From positions 216,676 through 280,675 of the forward strand of contig CATQHL010000001.1 in NCBI GenBank assembly GCA_958295925.1: a stretch of 64,000 bases of DNA. The letters are read 5' to 3'. A program made the position numbers and the translations under genes. Positions within the stretch are counted from its first letter, which is position 1. The number at the start of each line of letters is the position of its first letter. Below the pieces are notes generated by a model. It searched no databases. It was not told where the DNA came from and saw only the letters and a program-made list of their open reading frames with translations. This DNA comes from an uncultured Acidimicrobiales bacterium. GTDB taxonomy: Bacteria > Actinomycetota > Acidimicrobiia > Acidimicrobiales > CATQHL01. Positions 26,363-36,210 of this stretch are shown one piece after another.

Positions 26363-26732
26363 GCAGTTTCTTAAGATTTTGCCAGTTCCATTTGTAGACT
26401 CTGCCAGCTCCTCTTATTCTCCAGCTTTCATTTCCATGACGTCGCCCGATAATTTGAGCCCGATCCTTTGATAGTTCGTTAGCCATCCTGACCTCCTTGA
26501 GAACGCCCGAAGCCCACCTGGTTCGGCTGCCAAGCATCACGATGAATAGCTGCGAGCGGGAGATTGCAGCTTTCGCTTTTTCTTCCCAGTCACTTTCCGG
26601 CTGAGATTCTTTCAAAGAATGATCAATAACCTCAAACGGGGAATCGGGTTTCCTCGCTTGCCCCACGAACAGATCCTTGAGACCTTTGTCGTTGTCGTAA
26701 TCAAAGCTCACGAATACGCGCTTCTTTGCCAT
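26355..26732 (-). CDS. Short ThsB-like TIR protein (copy 1, first gene of operon)
   Basis: 125 residues. KRVFVSFDYDND, followed by SDWEEKAKAAISRSQLFIVML, GSRTRWASGVLKEVRMA and AQIIGRRHG, matches the DUF1863/ThsB type of TIR domain. It is shorter than copies 2 and 3 and not closely related to them. It begins the operon, and its end overlaps the TIR effector start by 8 bp. Confidence 0.78.
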   Translation of the reverse strand: MAKKRVFVSFDYDNDKGLKDLFVGQARKPDSPFEVIDHSLKESQPESDWEEKAKAAISRSQLFIVMLGSRTRWASGVLKEVRMANELSKDRAQIIGRRHGNESWRIRGAGRVYKWNWQNLKKLLG

Positions 26733-26785
26733 TGCAAATCCTTCCTTACTATCGATGGAGATTTATCCAAGTGACTTTTGTAATC

Positions 26786-26817
26786 ACATCGATGTAGTTT
26801 AAGTAGTCAATTGTCAA
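26786..26817 (-). promoter_or_regulatory. Promoter-like TTGACA and ACATCGATGT palindrome upstream of TIR operon
   Basis: On the minus strand TTGACA (26812-26817) lies about 80 bp before the first TIR start. Just downstream is a perfect 10-bp palindrome ACATCGATGT (26786-26795). The -10 is not clear. A repressor site over the promoter would fit but is a guess. Confidence 0.35.
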
Positions 26818-26944
26818 ACAGCAACCTGATTTCCAGGATTGCGACGAGAACTTCACGCCCTCTCCAGGGACGCAACCCAGTTCCCGGAACCGACGTTTGA
26901 GGGGTAGCGCCCAATCCCTACCCAGCCCTGGAGCAAGTGCTGCC

Positions 26945-29900
26945 CTACTCGAACTCGGAGGCGGTGGCTTGTAGGTTGTTGGCGTTTTCCGAGACGGTTC
27001 TGCGGGTGGATTCTTTGTAGCCGGCGGGGTTGCTTCCCCTTATCTCCAGTGACAGCTCGACGTCTTCCCCTAGGTGACTGGCAATGCTTTCGAGGATGGC
27101 GCCCAACTCCTTGACGCCTCGGACGGGGTCGAGGTTGAACTGGGCGTAGAACCTTTTCGGCTTCGGGGGGGCTGACGGACGCTGTGGCGGCTTGATGTCG
27201 TCGTCGTCAGTGGGCGACAAGAGGCCAACTGCCGCGTGTTCCGAGCCCGGCTCTGTCGGTTGATCTGGGGCGAACCGTTTCGCTTCCTCCCGCACCACGT
27301 CCCCCCGCACCACGAATCCGCTGATCTCGGCCTGGGCGTGCTGGCCGGAGCGCACGCCAGCCCAGGTCTTCCGCTGATCGTTCCAGGCTTCGGCGTACGC
27401 AAACGTCTCCTCTTTCCAAGCCAGCGAGGCGGGGCCGTCGCCCACCGCCTTCATCAGGACATCGAGGGAAGCCAGGCGGGGCATGTAAGGGAAGCGTGCG
27501 TAGATCTCCCACAGCGACCCGACTTTCACATCGCCCCGCTCCGACCACAACCCGTAGCGGTCCAGGTCCATCTTTATCCGAATCCCGCTGTAGGAAGCGA
27601 TTAGCTTCTCATCGCTCTCCAGTTTCCTGCTCGCACGGGCGGCCAGCGAAGCCTCATCCCCGCTCGTCGACAAGCTAACTGTCTGCCATTCAATCTCGGA
27701 GGTGCCTGCCTCACCCTTGGGTGTAAGCACCAGCCTGAACGTCTCCGTAATCTGGCTGTCGACCTTGTCGAAGGCTTCATCAAACTTGGTCTCGGCCTGC
27801 TTGCGCTGCTGGGCGGTCAGGTTCAGCGTCTCGGTCTCGCCGACAATGGACTTCCACGCCAAGTAGGACTTTGCCGCCTCCCGCAGCTCTTCCAGCCGAT
27901 TCGCCGCCGCCGTCAGGAACACCAGCATGTTGCGGTTCACCCGCGGCCCCGCTTCGCGCTGAGCCAATATCCTCCCCGCAAGCTCCACTGCGGGGGAGTT
28001 CGCATCGCCGCTTGAGTGCGTCACCTGAGGCGTCAGCACCACCAGCCGAACTCCGTCGTCGTCGTCGGGAACATCGCCCGGCCCTTCGGCGAACACCTGA
28101 AACGCAGCGAACGCCCCGTTCTTCCCCCGCCCGGACTGCTTGCCGATCCGTTGCCGCACCTCCTCGTCGGCGTCGACGGTTTGAAAGCCCTCCTTCCGGT
28201 CTGTCGCCAAGCGGGTGACGCTGGGCCGCAGCGAATACCAGTAAGAGGCGCCGTCGACGTAAAGGTATGTGGCGTCGCTCGAGAGGCGTCTAAGGGCGTC
28301 AGTGAACTGACCGGGCGGCTCGCCTGGCTGGACGCATCCAAGCACCACCCGTTTGAGATCGAGGCCTCGCCCCCAGGCGCCGCCCGTCCCCCCGCCCCCA
28401 GGCGCAGAGCCCATGTAGACGGTGCGGGCAACCCGCCGGGCGGCGGAATAACGCCCGAAGTAGGTGCTCGCGCTGTCCATGCGCAGCGGCAGGGAGTTCT
28501 CGCCGTCGACATCACTCTTGATGACCGGATCCCAGCCCTCCTCCAGATATTTCTTCATCTCGCTGACCAGCACGCCTGAATCCATCGGCAGGTTGGCGGG
28601 CATGATCAGCAGGGACTGGTCGCCCCTCATCCACAACTCGGAGATTGCCAGGGCCATCAGACGCAGGACGCCGCGTGTGCGCTGGAACTTCTCAAGCGTC
28701 GACCAGTCGCTGAATAGGCGATCAAAAAGCTCGGGGTGGATTGGGTAGCACGACTTCAACCGGCGCCGGTATTCCGCCTCCTTGACTTCTCTGGGAAAGT
28801 CGGACGCACGGTCGCCGTACAACTTGCTGAACGCCAATATCACGTTGTCGCGCTGCCGCGCCCTGTCCGCAGGAATCTCGTCGAATAGGCGCCGCCGGAC
28901 TATCTCGAAGGACTCCTCGGGCGAGGCCGCCTGCCACTGCATTGCGTTGCGGGCGATGACGTTCCTCAGGCGTTCCAAGGCAGTCTGGCCCTGCTTGCCG
29001 CCAACCTCGATGTCGGAGGCAGGCACGGCGATCAGCACAACAACGTTCTGGGCCGCGGCGGCCGCCTCTGTGAGCGCCTGGGCGAACGTGAACTGCGTGT
29101 CAAAGTCGCCTCCGGCGGGACGCTTACGATCGGCGCCCGCCTCAGGAAGCTGACGGGCGTAGGCCACCCACTCGTCAATCAGCACAACAGCAGGGCCGAA
29201 TCGGCTGAACAGTGTCCGAAGGGCGTCGCCCGGATTGGTTGCGGACTCATCGGCGACGCGGACGATCTCGTAGCCCTCCCTGCCTCCGAGTTGGAAAGCG
29301 ATTTGCCCCCAGAGCGTGTGCAGGCGTATGTCGTCGGGAAGCGGCTCATCGGCGGCAGTCTTGTTGGCTGGATTGGCGGGCTCTATTTTGTGACCCACCA
29401 GCACGGCCCTGGCGATATTCTCCGGCAGAGTCAGACTCTTCCCAGCGAGCAGTTCCCCCACTCCTGCCAACTCGCTGGGCGGCACGCCGGACGCGAGGTG
29501 ATAGAGCGCGATCATGCTGTGCGTCTTGCCTCCGCCGAAGTTGGTCTGAAGCTGGATTACCGGTTCCCCGCCTCCGCCTGAGAGCCGCTGGGCTGCGCCA
29601 ACCAGCAACTCCTCCAGGCCCTGGGTCAGGTAGGTGCGGGCGAAGAACGCTCGAGGGTCGCCGTATTCATCCTCGCTCCGCCCTGCGGCGACTTCCTGCA
29701 GGTCGGCTGCGAACTCGGCCTGGTTGAAGCGGCCAGACTGCACGTCCGTGTGCGGGGTGATGATGTCGCGCCACGGCTTCAGATTTCCTTGTGGCACGCC
29801 CTCGGTGGGCCTAGCGGCTGTCTTGCGGCGCTCGTTGTGCACCTCCTGCTCAAAGACCCTGCGCATCAACTCGCGGCGAAGGTCGCGTATCTGCTTTTGC

Positions 29901-30268
29901 TGCCCGACGTTGCCGAAGGCGTCAAGCAGGCGCTCCATGGAGTCAAGGGCGCGGCTTGTGTCGTCGCTGGTGAACTGCTTCTGATGCGCCCAGCTGTTGC
30001 GAACCGTCGCCACTTCGAACACAAGCGCACGCACCGCCGGAGGGAAGCCGTGGCCGAACACCTCGTTCCACGTGGATTTGATGGCGTTGAGAAGGAACGA
30101 CACGTCGCTGGTGTTGGGCTCACGATCGGGGTTGCGCTGCAGACGGTTGACGGTCTTCAGCCAGCCACCCCCGTAGAACCCCTGCCACGTCTCGGCGCAC
30201 TTGGGCTCTAACCCGTCTCGCAGCAGGCCGAGCGCCCTTGAGACCCGTTCGTTGTTGGTCATTGCCAT
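26945..30268 (-). CDS. DUF499 (COG1483) AAA-type ATPase with Swt1-HEPN-like N-terminus
   Basis: 1107 residues. Residues 5-115 resemble a Swt1-type HEPN domain (NSWAHQKQFTSDDTSRALD), found in RNA- and defence-related proteins. An AAA-like ATPase follows, with Walker A in TNFGGGKTHSM near residue 240 and a Walker B-like VVLIDEWVAYAR. This is COG1483/DUF499, repeatedly found with COG1743 methylases and SNF2-like helicases. It is the last gene of the helicase-methylase-ATPase locus, 140 bp after methylase copy 1. I infer that it supplies the motor or effector step shared by all methylase copies. The start at 30268 has GAAGGGA upstream. Confidence 0.87.
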   Translation of the reverse strand: MAMTNNERVSRALGLLRDGLEPKCAETWQGFYGGGWLKTVNRLQRNPDREPNTSDVSFLLNAIKSTWNEVFGHGFPPAVRALVFEVATVRNSWAHQKQFTSDDTSRALDSMERLLDAFGNVGQQKQIRDLRRELMRRVFEQEVHNERRKTAARPTEGVPQGNLKPWRDIITPHTDVQSGRFNQAEFAADLQEVAAGRSEDEYGDPRAFFARTYLTQGLEELLVGAAQRLSGGGGEPVIQLQTNFGGGKTHSMIALYHLASGVPPSELAGVGELLAGKSLTLPENIARAVLVGHKIEPANPANKTAADEPLPDDIRLHTLWGQIAFQLGGREGYEIVRVADESATNPGDALRTLFSRFGPAVVLIDEWVAYARQLPEAGADRKRPAGGDFDTQFTFAQALTEAAAAAQNVVVLIAVPASDIEVGGKQGQTALERLRNVIARNAMQWQAASPEESFEIVRRRLFDEIPADRARQRDNVILAFSKLYGDRASDFPREVKEAEYRRRLKSCYPIHPELFDRLFSDWSTLEKFQRTRGVLRLMALAISELWMRGDQSLLIMPANLPMDSGVLVSEMKKYLEEGWDPVIKSDVDGENSLPLRMDSASTYFGRYSAARRVARTVYMGSAPGGGGTGGAWGRGLDLKRVVLGCVQPGEPPGQFTDALRRLSSDATYLYVDGASYWYSLRPSVTRLATDRKEGFQTVDADEEVRQRIGKQSGRGKNGAFAAFQVFAEGPGDVPDDDDGVRLVVLTPQVTHSSGDANSPAVELAGRILAQREAGPRVNRNMLVFLTAAANRLEELREAAKSYLAWKSIVGETETLNLTAQQRKQAETKFDEAFDKVDSQITETFRLVLTPKGEAGTSEIEWQTVSLSTSGDEASLAARASRKLESDEKLIASYSGIRIKMDLDRYGLWSERGDVKVGSLWEIYARFPYMPRLASLDVLMKAVGDGPASLAWKEETFAYAEAWNDQRKTWAGVRSGQHAQAEISGFVVRGDVVREEAKRFAPDQPTEPGSEHAAVGLLSPTDDDDIKPPQRPSAPPKPKRFYAQFNLDPVRGVKELGAILESIASHLGEDVELSLEIRGSNPAGYKESTRRTVSENANNLQATASEFE

Positions 30269-30408
30269 TGCTTAGTCCCTTCGCTGTCAGTTGCTGAGGC
30301 GGCGTGTGCTGTTATAGGAGCCTTGTTTTGTCTGGTTGTTGTCATCGCTCTTTGAAGATAAATGTTATTGTTGCTTCTTTCTTGCATTTCTAGTTTTAAT
30401 GAGTATAT

Positions 30409-33177
30409 CTAGTTGTTAATGAGTTTAGGAGACTCCACTTTCGGTGCGGATGCCCGCAGCATCGGCCACGCCGATATGAGGCCGTTGTAGACACGGGCCT
30501 CCTCAGCCCACCGCTTGTCACTCGCAATCTTATGCAGCAGGTATGACAACTGTCGGGCGCTGTCGCCGACACCCCCCAGGCGCGCCAGCAGCCTTGCCGC
30601 CCCCGACTCCGACTGCTCCAACCGAGCGGCGAGGTGCTGAAGCGCCTCCCAGGCGACCAGCCTGGAGTCGCTGGCTGGATCCCAGTCTGGGTCAAGCTCG
30701 CCGCGGCGAAAGAGCCGGAACTTGCCACCCGACGACTCCCCCACGCCAGCCCTAACCACCCCTTCGACGGCGGTGCCCTTAGCCCGGGCAATAGAATCCG
30801 CCTCGCCGAACGGGCCGATCTCGAAACCATGCTGTGCGTACCAAGCAAGAGCAAATCGAGTTTCGGCGTCGAGCTCAGACTCCTCCCCGTAGAGGACGTC
30901 GTCGAGCACCTCGTTAATGATGGCCAGAGCGTCGCTGACAGGCATCGTCGAGCCATCAGCCTCCACCACCTTGGCGTACCGAGAAAACACCTTTATGCCT
31001 GGCCCGATGGTGGACTGCGACAAGTCAACAGGGGCAATGTTGCCGGACTGCAGAACCCTGATCGCCTCGGGGAGTTCGCTGCGAAGAGCGGCTACAAAGT
31101 CGCTTCGGGAGACGAGCACAGCCGATGTCGAGCGAGGGCGGCAAGCCAGGACAATTGAGGATGCTAGGGCGTTGGAGCCTAACGAACGTGCACGGGTTGC
31201 TCGTTCGGTCCTAAGCGGCCAAGTGGCTGTGACTTGAAGCCCCGCTGAAACGACTGCTTGAAGAAAAGTGTCCCAGCCAGTCGAGCGCAACCCACCGTCT
31301 TCTGTTGTCTCTGTTGCTTTATAGGCATAATAAATTGTGGCAGGAAGTTCAGCACATTGTCCCTCTACAACTTCACCCATGAACTCGGCCATTCCCGACT
31401 CAAAGTAATCATCCGCTTCTGCCTTATTCTTGTGTCGACTCGGGTCGGAAATGAGTTCATCAATCTTTGGTGTGAGCAGCGTTGAACACTCGCTTGGCCA
31501 GATCTCGGAAAGATTCCGCTTTAGCCAAACATAGAAGAAATTCGAGATGTCGGAGTACCCAATGTTGTTGTAGTAAGGAGGGTCTGTTGAAATTACTAGA
31601 TTGGAATTATCTCCCACGAATGCTCTAGCATCCATCTGACGAACAATGCCTTCCCTTGTCGCAGGTAGCGATTCGACAGACTTGGCGACACGATTCACCA
31701 TCGACATCCAGTTTGCGGTTGAAGATGAAAACGGATTGGCTTCGCAATAGTCCCAAACCATGGTGACGACTTGACGCGGGAACGTATTCCTCATTTTTTC
31801 GCCAGCCTTGTCCCACGTGCAAAGTCTCGACCAATAGTCGGCGCACTTATCTACCGCAAACGCCAAGTAAGTCACAACTGCGTCTGCATAAGCAACCGCC
31901 CCCGCTCCGCCGTCTCTTAGACGCTCCTCTTTTGCAACTAATCCAGCATCAATTCCATCTGCCAGCACTTTTGCATGTATATCATCGAGGAGATCTGAAA
32001 ACGTTGTTAACGCCACTAACTGCCGCTCGGTAAACAATTGCCACCATTCCTCTAGTCCGTAGGCCTGAACCGTGAAACCCAGACCCTTGCCTTTCGGAGG
32101 CAGGGCTTCAACAGGTTTCCAAACACTCTCTGACAATTTGACTGCTTCTTGGCATGCAGTGACGTCAGCAGATGACCCTTCACAGTACTGGCGTCCTCTA
32201 CTTCCTTCTGCAGCTACTGCCATAAGGTGTGCACCCATTCCTCCTGCATGCCATTCAGCTTTTGTGTAATCCAATGGGATAGCAGCACCAGTAGCAATGC
32301 AAGTCCCGTTCCCCCTATTGACAGTACGCTCGAAAGTGGGGTCGCCACCCTCCCTCACCCGGTAAGAAATAGTTTTAGCTTCCCTGTCAATTATCGGCTC
32401 AACCCACACCTTGGACTTGCCAGCCTTGTTGCGAAGAACCCACGACGCCACCAGCGGCACGTGCCTGCCCCACGCAGGGTCAGGCGAACGCACCGTCCTG
32501 CCCCACATCCACGCAATCGGGGTCAACCTCTTCCCATTGGGGCCGACGGCGTCGGGATAGAGGTGGCCGATCCTGCGTTCAGCCTCTTCCCGCATCCAAG
32601 CGCCGTAAGCCCTGATATCGGCGGCCAAACCCTGCGCCCTGCCCCACGCACCTAGTTCAGTCTTCGCATCGGGATGCACCGGCGGGCAGCCCGCGAAACG
32701 CGGCGGAATCTCCAGCATCGACTTGTTGATGAGCACCGCCACCGGATTCAAATCACCAGCAAGTACCCGCAGTCCCAACCGCTGAGCCTCCAACGGGATA
32801 GACCCGCCACCCGCAAATGGGTCAAGCACCGCAGGCGGATTACCGTCAAAGCAGTGCGCTACCTCAGCATGAGCCTCAGCCAGGACATCCGAGTTGTTGC
32901 TGTTCTCCCAAACCACTAACCGCTCCAAAATTCTGAAAAGGCGCTCACGCTCAGCGGCCTGAGCCTCCTCTGTCGGAAATTGATCGGGATTCGCCGAAGG
33001 GTCGTCCACCAGCGAAGCCCACAGCACCGCCCTGCATGCGGCCAACGGTTTACGCGACCACCAGAGATGCAGCGTTGAAGGGTGCCCGTAGAAGATCCCT
33101 TTCTCTCGAGAGGACGCCTTGTTAATGGCATCCAGGGGTAAAGCCACTTCTATCAACTTCGGCTTGTATTCAGTCAT
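30409..33177 (-). CDS. DUF1156 (COG1743) adenine-specific DNA methylase, copy 1 - intact
   Basis: 922 residues. The N-terminal DUF1156 block is KPKLIEVALPLDAINKASSR with GHPSTLHLWWSRKPL. Motif I (SAM loop) is VLDPFAGGGSIPLEAQRLG at about 118-136. A long central insert replaces the usual zinc ribbon; only scattered Cys such as NGTCIATG remain. Motif IV is STDPPYYNN near residue 530, and a C-terminal domain (about 750-920) is shared by all copies. The SAM loop is encoded without a homopolymer, so this copy is not phase-variable there. It is nearly identical to copy 2 across the centre, indicating recent duplication or gene conversion. The DUF499 gene follows. Confidence 0.9.
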   Translation of the reverse strand: MTEYKPKLIEVALPLDAINKASSREKGIFYGHPSTLHLWWSRKPLAACRAVLWASLVDDPSANPDQFPTEEAQAAERERLFRILERLVVWENSNNSDVLAEAHAEVAHCFDGNPPAVLDPFAGGGSIPLEAQRLGLRVLAGDLNPVAVLINKSMLEIPPRFAGCPPVHPDAKTELGAWGRAQGLAADIRAYGAWMREEAERRIGHLYPDAVGPNGKRLTPIAWMWGRTVRSPDPAWGRHVPLVASWVLRNKAGKSKVWVEPIIDREAKTISYRVREGGDPTFERTVNRGNGTCIATGAAIPLDYTKAEWHAGGMGAHLMAVAAEGSRGRQYCEGSSADVTACQEAVKLSESVWKPVEALPPKGKGLGFTVQAYGLEEWWQLFTERQLVALTTFSDLLDDIHAKVLADGIDAGLVAKEERLRDGGAGAVAYADAVVTYLAFAVDKCADYWSRLCTWDKAGEKMRNTFPRQVVTMVWDYCEANPFSSSTANWMSMVNRVAKSVESLPATREGIVRQMDARAFVGDNSNLVISTDPPYYNNIGYSDISNFFYVWLKRNLSEIWPSECSTLLTPKIDELISDPSRHKNKAEADDYFESGMAEFMGEVVEGQCAELPATIYYAYKATETTEDGGLRSTGWDTFLQAVVSAGLQVTATWPLRTERATRARSLGSNALASSIVLACRPRSTSAVLVSRSDFVAALRSELPEAIRVLQSGNIAPVDLSQSTIGPGIKVFSRYAKVVEADGSTMPVSDALAIINEVLDDVLYGEESELDAETRFALAWYAQHGFEIGPFGEADSIARAKGTAVEGVVRAGVGESSGGKFRLFRRGELDPDWDPASDSRLVAWEALQHLAARLEQSESGAARLLARLGGVGDSARQLSYLLHKIASDKRWAEEARVYNGLISAWPMLRASAPKVESPKLINN

Positions 33178-33270
33178 CTAACCCCTCGGCGCGCTTCGTT
33201 GTCCAATCGTTCTTACCTGTTTACCCCTACTCGTGAACTTCTGCCCCAAATCAGCACCCAGAGTCTGCAC

Positions 33271-33331
33271 GGGACTCCGCTGAAGTAACTCCTGCCGAGC
33301 AACCAACCTGTGCGCAGATTACTGCTAGCAG
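33271..33331 (-). repeat. Array spacer element, after methylase copy 2
   Basis: One of five related elements found just 3' of a methylase gene (others at 40528, 43609, 47134 and 50051). The core includes CTGCCGAGCAACCAACCTG and GCAGATT-CTGCTAGC. This copy ends in the perfect palindrome CTGCTAGCAG (33322-33331). Confidence 0.8.
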
Positions 33332-33336
33332 GTTTT

Positions 33337-36171
33337 TTACAACTCCAACTGTTCTCCCACAGGTCGCATTGCTTGCAGCATTGGCCACGCCGATATGAGG
33401 CCGTTGTAGACAAGGGCCTCCTCGGCCCACCGCTTGTCGCTCGCAATCTTATGCAGCAGGTATGACAACTGCCGGGCGCTGTCGCCGACACCCCCCAGGC
33501 GCGCCAGCAGCCCGGCGGCCTCTGACTCCGACCGCTCCAACCTCGCCGCCAAGTGCTGGAGCGCCTCCCAGGCGACCAGCCTGGAGTCGTCGGCCGGATC
33601 CCAACTCTCGTCAAGCTCACCGCGGCGATAGAGCCGGAACTTGCCGCCCGACGACTCCCCCACGCCAGCCTTCACCACCCCGTCGACTGCGGTGCCCTTA
33701 GCCCGGGCAATGGAATCCGCTTCGCCGAACGGGCCAGTCTCGAAGCCATGCTGTGCGTACCAAGCAGTAGCGAAGCGAGTCTCGGCGTCGAGTTCAGACT
33801 CCTCCCCGTAGAGGACATCGTCGAGCACCTCATTGATAATGGCCAGGGCGTCGCTCACCGGCATAGACGAGCCGTCTGCCTCCACCACCTTGGCGTAACG
33901 GGAGAACACCTTGATGCCCGGCCCGATAGTGGACTGCGGCAAGTCCACCGGGGCGATGATGCTGGATTCTTCAGGCACCTCCGCTTCGTCCATCTGGGGC
34001 TGCGACTGCGACAAGTCCGCAGAGGCGATGTATTCGGTCTGCATGAGCCTGATCGCCTGCGGGAGTTCGCTGCGAAGCGCTGCGATGAACTCGCTTCGAG
34101 TGGCCAGCACAGCCGATGTCGGGCGAGGACGGCAAGCGAGGACAATTGAGGAGGCGAGGGCGTTGGAACTCAACGAACGCGCACGGGTTGCGCGCTCGGT
34201 CCTCAACGGCCACGTGGCAGTGACTTGAAGCCCCGCTGAAACCACTGCTTGAAGAAAAGTGTCCCAGCCAGTCGAGCGCAACCCACCGTCTTCTGTTGTC
34301 TCTGTTGCTTTATAGGCATAATAAATAGTGGCAGGCAGTTCACTACATTGTCCCTCGACAACTTCACCCATGAACTCGGCCATTCCCGACTCAAAGTAAT
34401 CATCCGCTTCTGCCTTACTCTTATGTCGACTCGGGTCGGAAATGAGTTCATCAATCTTTGGTGTGAGAAGCGTTGAACACTCGTCTGGCCAGATCTCAGA
34501 AAGATTTCGCCTTAGCCAAACATAGAAGAAATTCGAGATGTCGGAGTACCCAATGTTGTTGTAGTAAGGAGGGTCAGTTGAAATTACCATATTGGAATTA
34601 TCCCGCACGAATACTCTAGCATCCATCTGACGAACAATGCCTTCCCTTGCCGCAGGTAGCGATTCGACAGACTTGGCAACTCGATCCACCATCGACATCC
34701 AGTTTGCGGTTGAAGATGAAAACGGATTGGCTTCGCAATAATCCCAAACCATGGTGACGACTTGACGCGGAAAGGTGTGCCCCATTGTTTCGCCAGCCTT
34801 GTCCCACGTGCAAAGTCTCGACCAGTAATCGGCGCACTTATCTACCGCAAACGCCAAGTAAGTCACTACTGCGTCCGCATAGGCAACCGCGCCCGCTCCG
34901 CCGTCTCTTAAACGCTCCCCTGTTTCAACTAAACCTGCATCAATTCCATCTGTCAGAACCTTTGCATGTATATCACCGAGGAGATCGGAAAACGTTGTTA
35001 ACGCCACTAGTTGCCGCTCGGTGAACAATTGCCACCATTCCTCTAGTCCGTAGGCCTGCACAGTAAAGCCTAGACCCTTACCTTTCGGAGGCAGGGCTTC
35101 AACAGGTTTCCAAACACTCTCTGCTAATTTGACTGCTTCTTGGCATGCAGTGACATCAGCAGATGACCCTTCACAGTATTGGCGTCCCCTATTACCTTCA
35201 GCAGCTACTGCCATAAGGTGTGCACCCATACCTCCTGCACGCCATTCTGCTTTTGTGTAATCCAATGGGATCGCAGCACCAGTAGCTATGCAAGTCCCAT
35301 TACCCCTCTTGACTGTGCGCTCGAAAGAGGGTTCGCCACCCCCCCTCACCCGGTAAGAAATAGTCTTGGCTTCCCTGTCAATTACAGGCTCAACCCATAC
35401 TTTGGGCTTGCCGGCCTTGCTGCGAAGAACCCACGACGCCACTAGCGGCACGTGCCCGCCCCACGCAGGGTCGGGAGAACGCACCGTCCTGGCCCAAAGC
35501 CATGCAATGGGAGTCAACTTCTTCCCATTGGGGGCGACGGCGTCGGGATAGAGGTGGCCGATTCTGCGCTCGGCCTCATCCCGCATCCAAGCGCCGTACG
35601 CCCTAATATCGGCGGCCAAACCCTGCGCCCTGCCCCACGCACCGAGTTCGGTCTTCGCATCAGGATGAATCGGCGAGCAGCCAGAGAAACGCGGCGGAAT
35701 CTCTACCATCGCCTTGTTGATGAGCACAGCCACCGGATTCAAATCTCCCGCCATCGTCTTTAAACCCAGCCGCTGAGCTTCTAAGGGGATGGACCCCCCC
35801 CCCCCCGCGAACGGATCAAGAACCACAGGAGGCTCACCCTCAAAGCAACGTTCAATCTCAGCTTGAGCCTCAGCCAGCACGTCCGTGTTGTTGCTGTTCT
35901 CCCACATCACCAACCGCTTCAAAATCCTGAACAGTCGCCCACGCTCAGCAGCCTGAGTCTCCTCAGTAGGAAAGCGATCGGTATGCGCCGACGGGTCGTC
36001 CACCAGCGACGCCCACAGCACAGCTCGACAAGCCGCCAATGGCTTTCGCGACCACCATAGATGCAGCGTCGAAGGGTGCCCATAGAAAATCCCCTTCTCT
36101 CGAGAGGACGCCTTGTTGATCGCGCCTAGCGGCAAAGCCACCTCGATGAGCTTCGGCCTGTACTCAGTCAC
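33337..36171 (-). CDS. DUF1156 adenine methylase, copy 2 - intact, G tract in SAM loop
   Basis: About 944 residues. I place the start at the GTG at 36171 because TEYRPKLIEVALPL then aligns with copy 1; a TTG at 36180 is an alternative. Motif IV is STDPPYYNN. The SAM loop reads DPFAGGGGSIP, with one more Gly than other copies, because it is encoded by 13 consecutive G (35794-35806). Loss or gain of bases not divisible by three would truncate the protein at about residue 125. A further insert of about 27 residues near plus-strand 33955-34040 contains two related peptides (IASADLSQS, IAPVDLPQS). It is followed by copy 1. Confidence 0.9.
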   Translation of the reverse strand: MTEYRPKLIEVALPLGAINKASSREKGIFYGHPSTLHLWWSRKPLAACRAVLWASLVDDPSAHTDRFPTEETQAAERGRLFRILKRLVMWENSNNTDVLAEAQAEIERCFEGEPPVVLDPFAGGGGSIPLEAQRLGLKTMAGDLNPVAVLINKAMVEIPPRFSGCSPIHPDAKTELGAWGRAQGLAADIRAYGAWMRDEAERRIGHLYPDAVAPNGKKLTPIAWLWARTVRSPDPAWGGHVPLVASWVLRSKAGKPKVWVEPVIDREAKTISYRVRGGGEPSFERTVKRGNGTCIATGAAIPLDYTKAEWRAGGMGAHLMAVAAEGNRGRQYCEGSSADVTACQEAVKLAESVWKPVEALPPKGKGLGFTVQAYGLEEWWQLFTERQLVALTTFSDLLGDIHAKVLTDGIDAGLVETGERLRDGGAGAVAYADAVVTYLAFAVDKCADYWSRLCTWDKAGETMGHTFPRQVVTMVWDYCEANPFSSSTANWMSMVDRVAKSVESLPAAREGIVRQMDARVFVRDNSNMVISTDPPYYNNIGYSDISNFFYVWLRRNLSEIWPDECSTLLTPKIDELISDPSRHKSKAEADDYFESGMAEFMGEVVEGQCSELPATIYYAYKATETTEDGGLRSTGWDTFLQAVVSAGLQVTATWPLRTERATRARSLSSNALASSIVLACRPRPTSAVLATRSEFIAALRSELPQAIRLMQTEYIASADLSQSQPQMDEAEVPEESSIIAPVDLPQSTIGPGIKVFSRYAKVVEADGSSMPVSDALAIINEVLDDVLYGEESELDAETRFATAWYAQHGFETGPFGEADSIARAKGTAVDGVVKAGVGESSGGKFRLYRRGELDESWDPADDSRLVAWEALQHLAARLERSESEAAGLLARLGGVGDSARQLSYLLHKIASDKRWAEEALVYNGLISAWPMLQAMRPVGEQLEL
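35794..35806 (-). repeat. 13-G tract in SAM-binding loop of methylase copy 2 (in frame)
   Basis: Thirteen C on the plus strand encode Ala-Gly-Gly-Gly-Gly of motif I. Thirteen and ten bases keep the frame; eleven or twelve break it. The matching site in copy 1 uses mixed glycine codons. Confidence 0.9.
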
Positions 36172-36210
36172 GGACAGCAAAGGCTAACAATGGGGGCGGA
36201 ATGCAATGCA

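Noticed and set aside
31258-31485. 75-residue plus-strand frame conserved in copies 1 and 2 (also 34249-34476)
   Set aside because: Conservation follows from the near-identity of the two methylase genes on the other strand; no independent signal.
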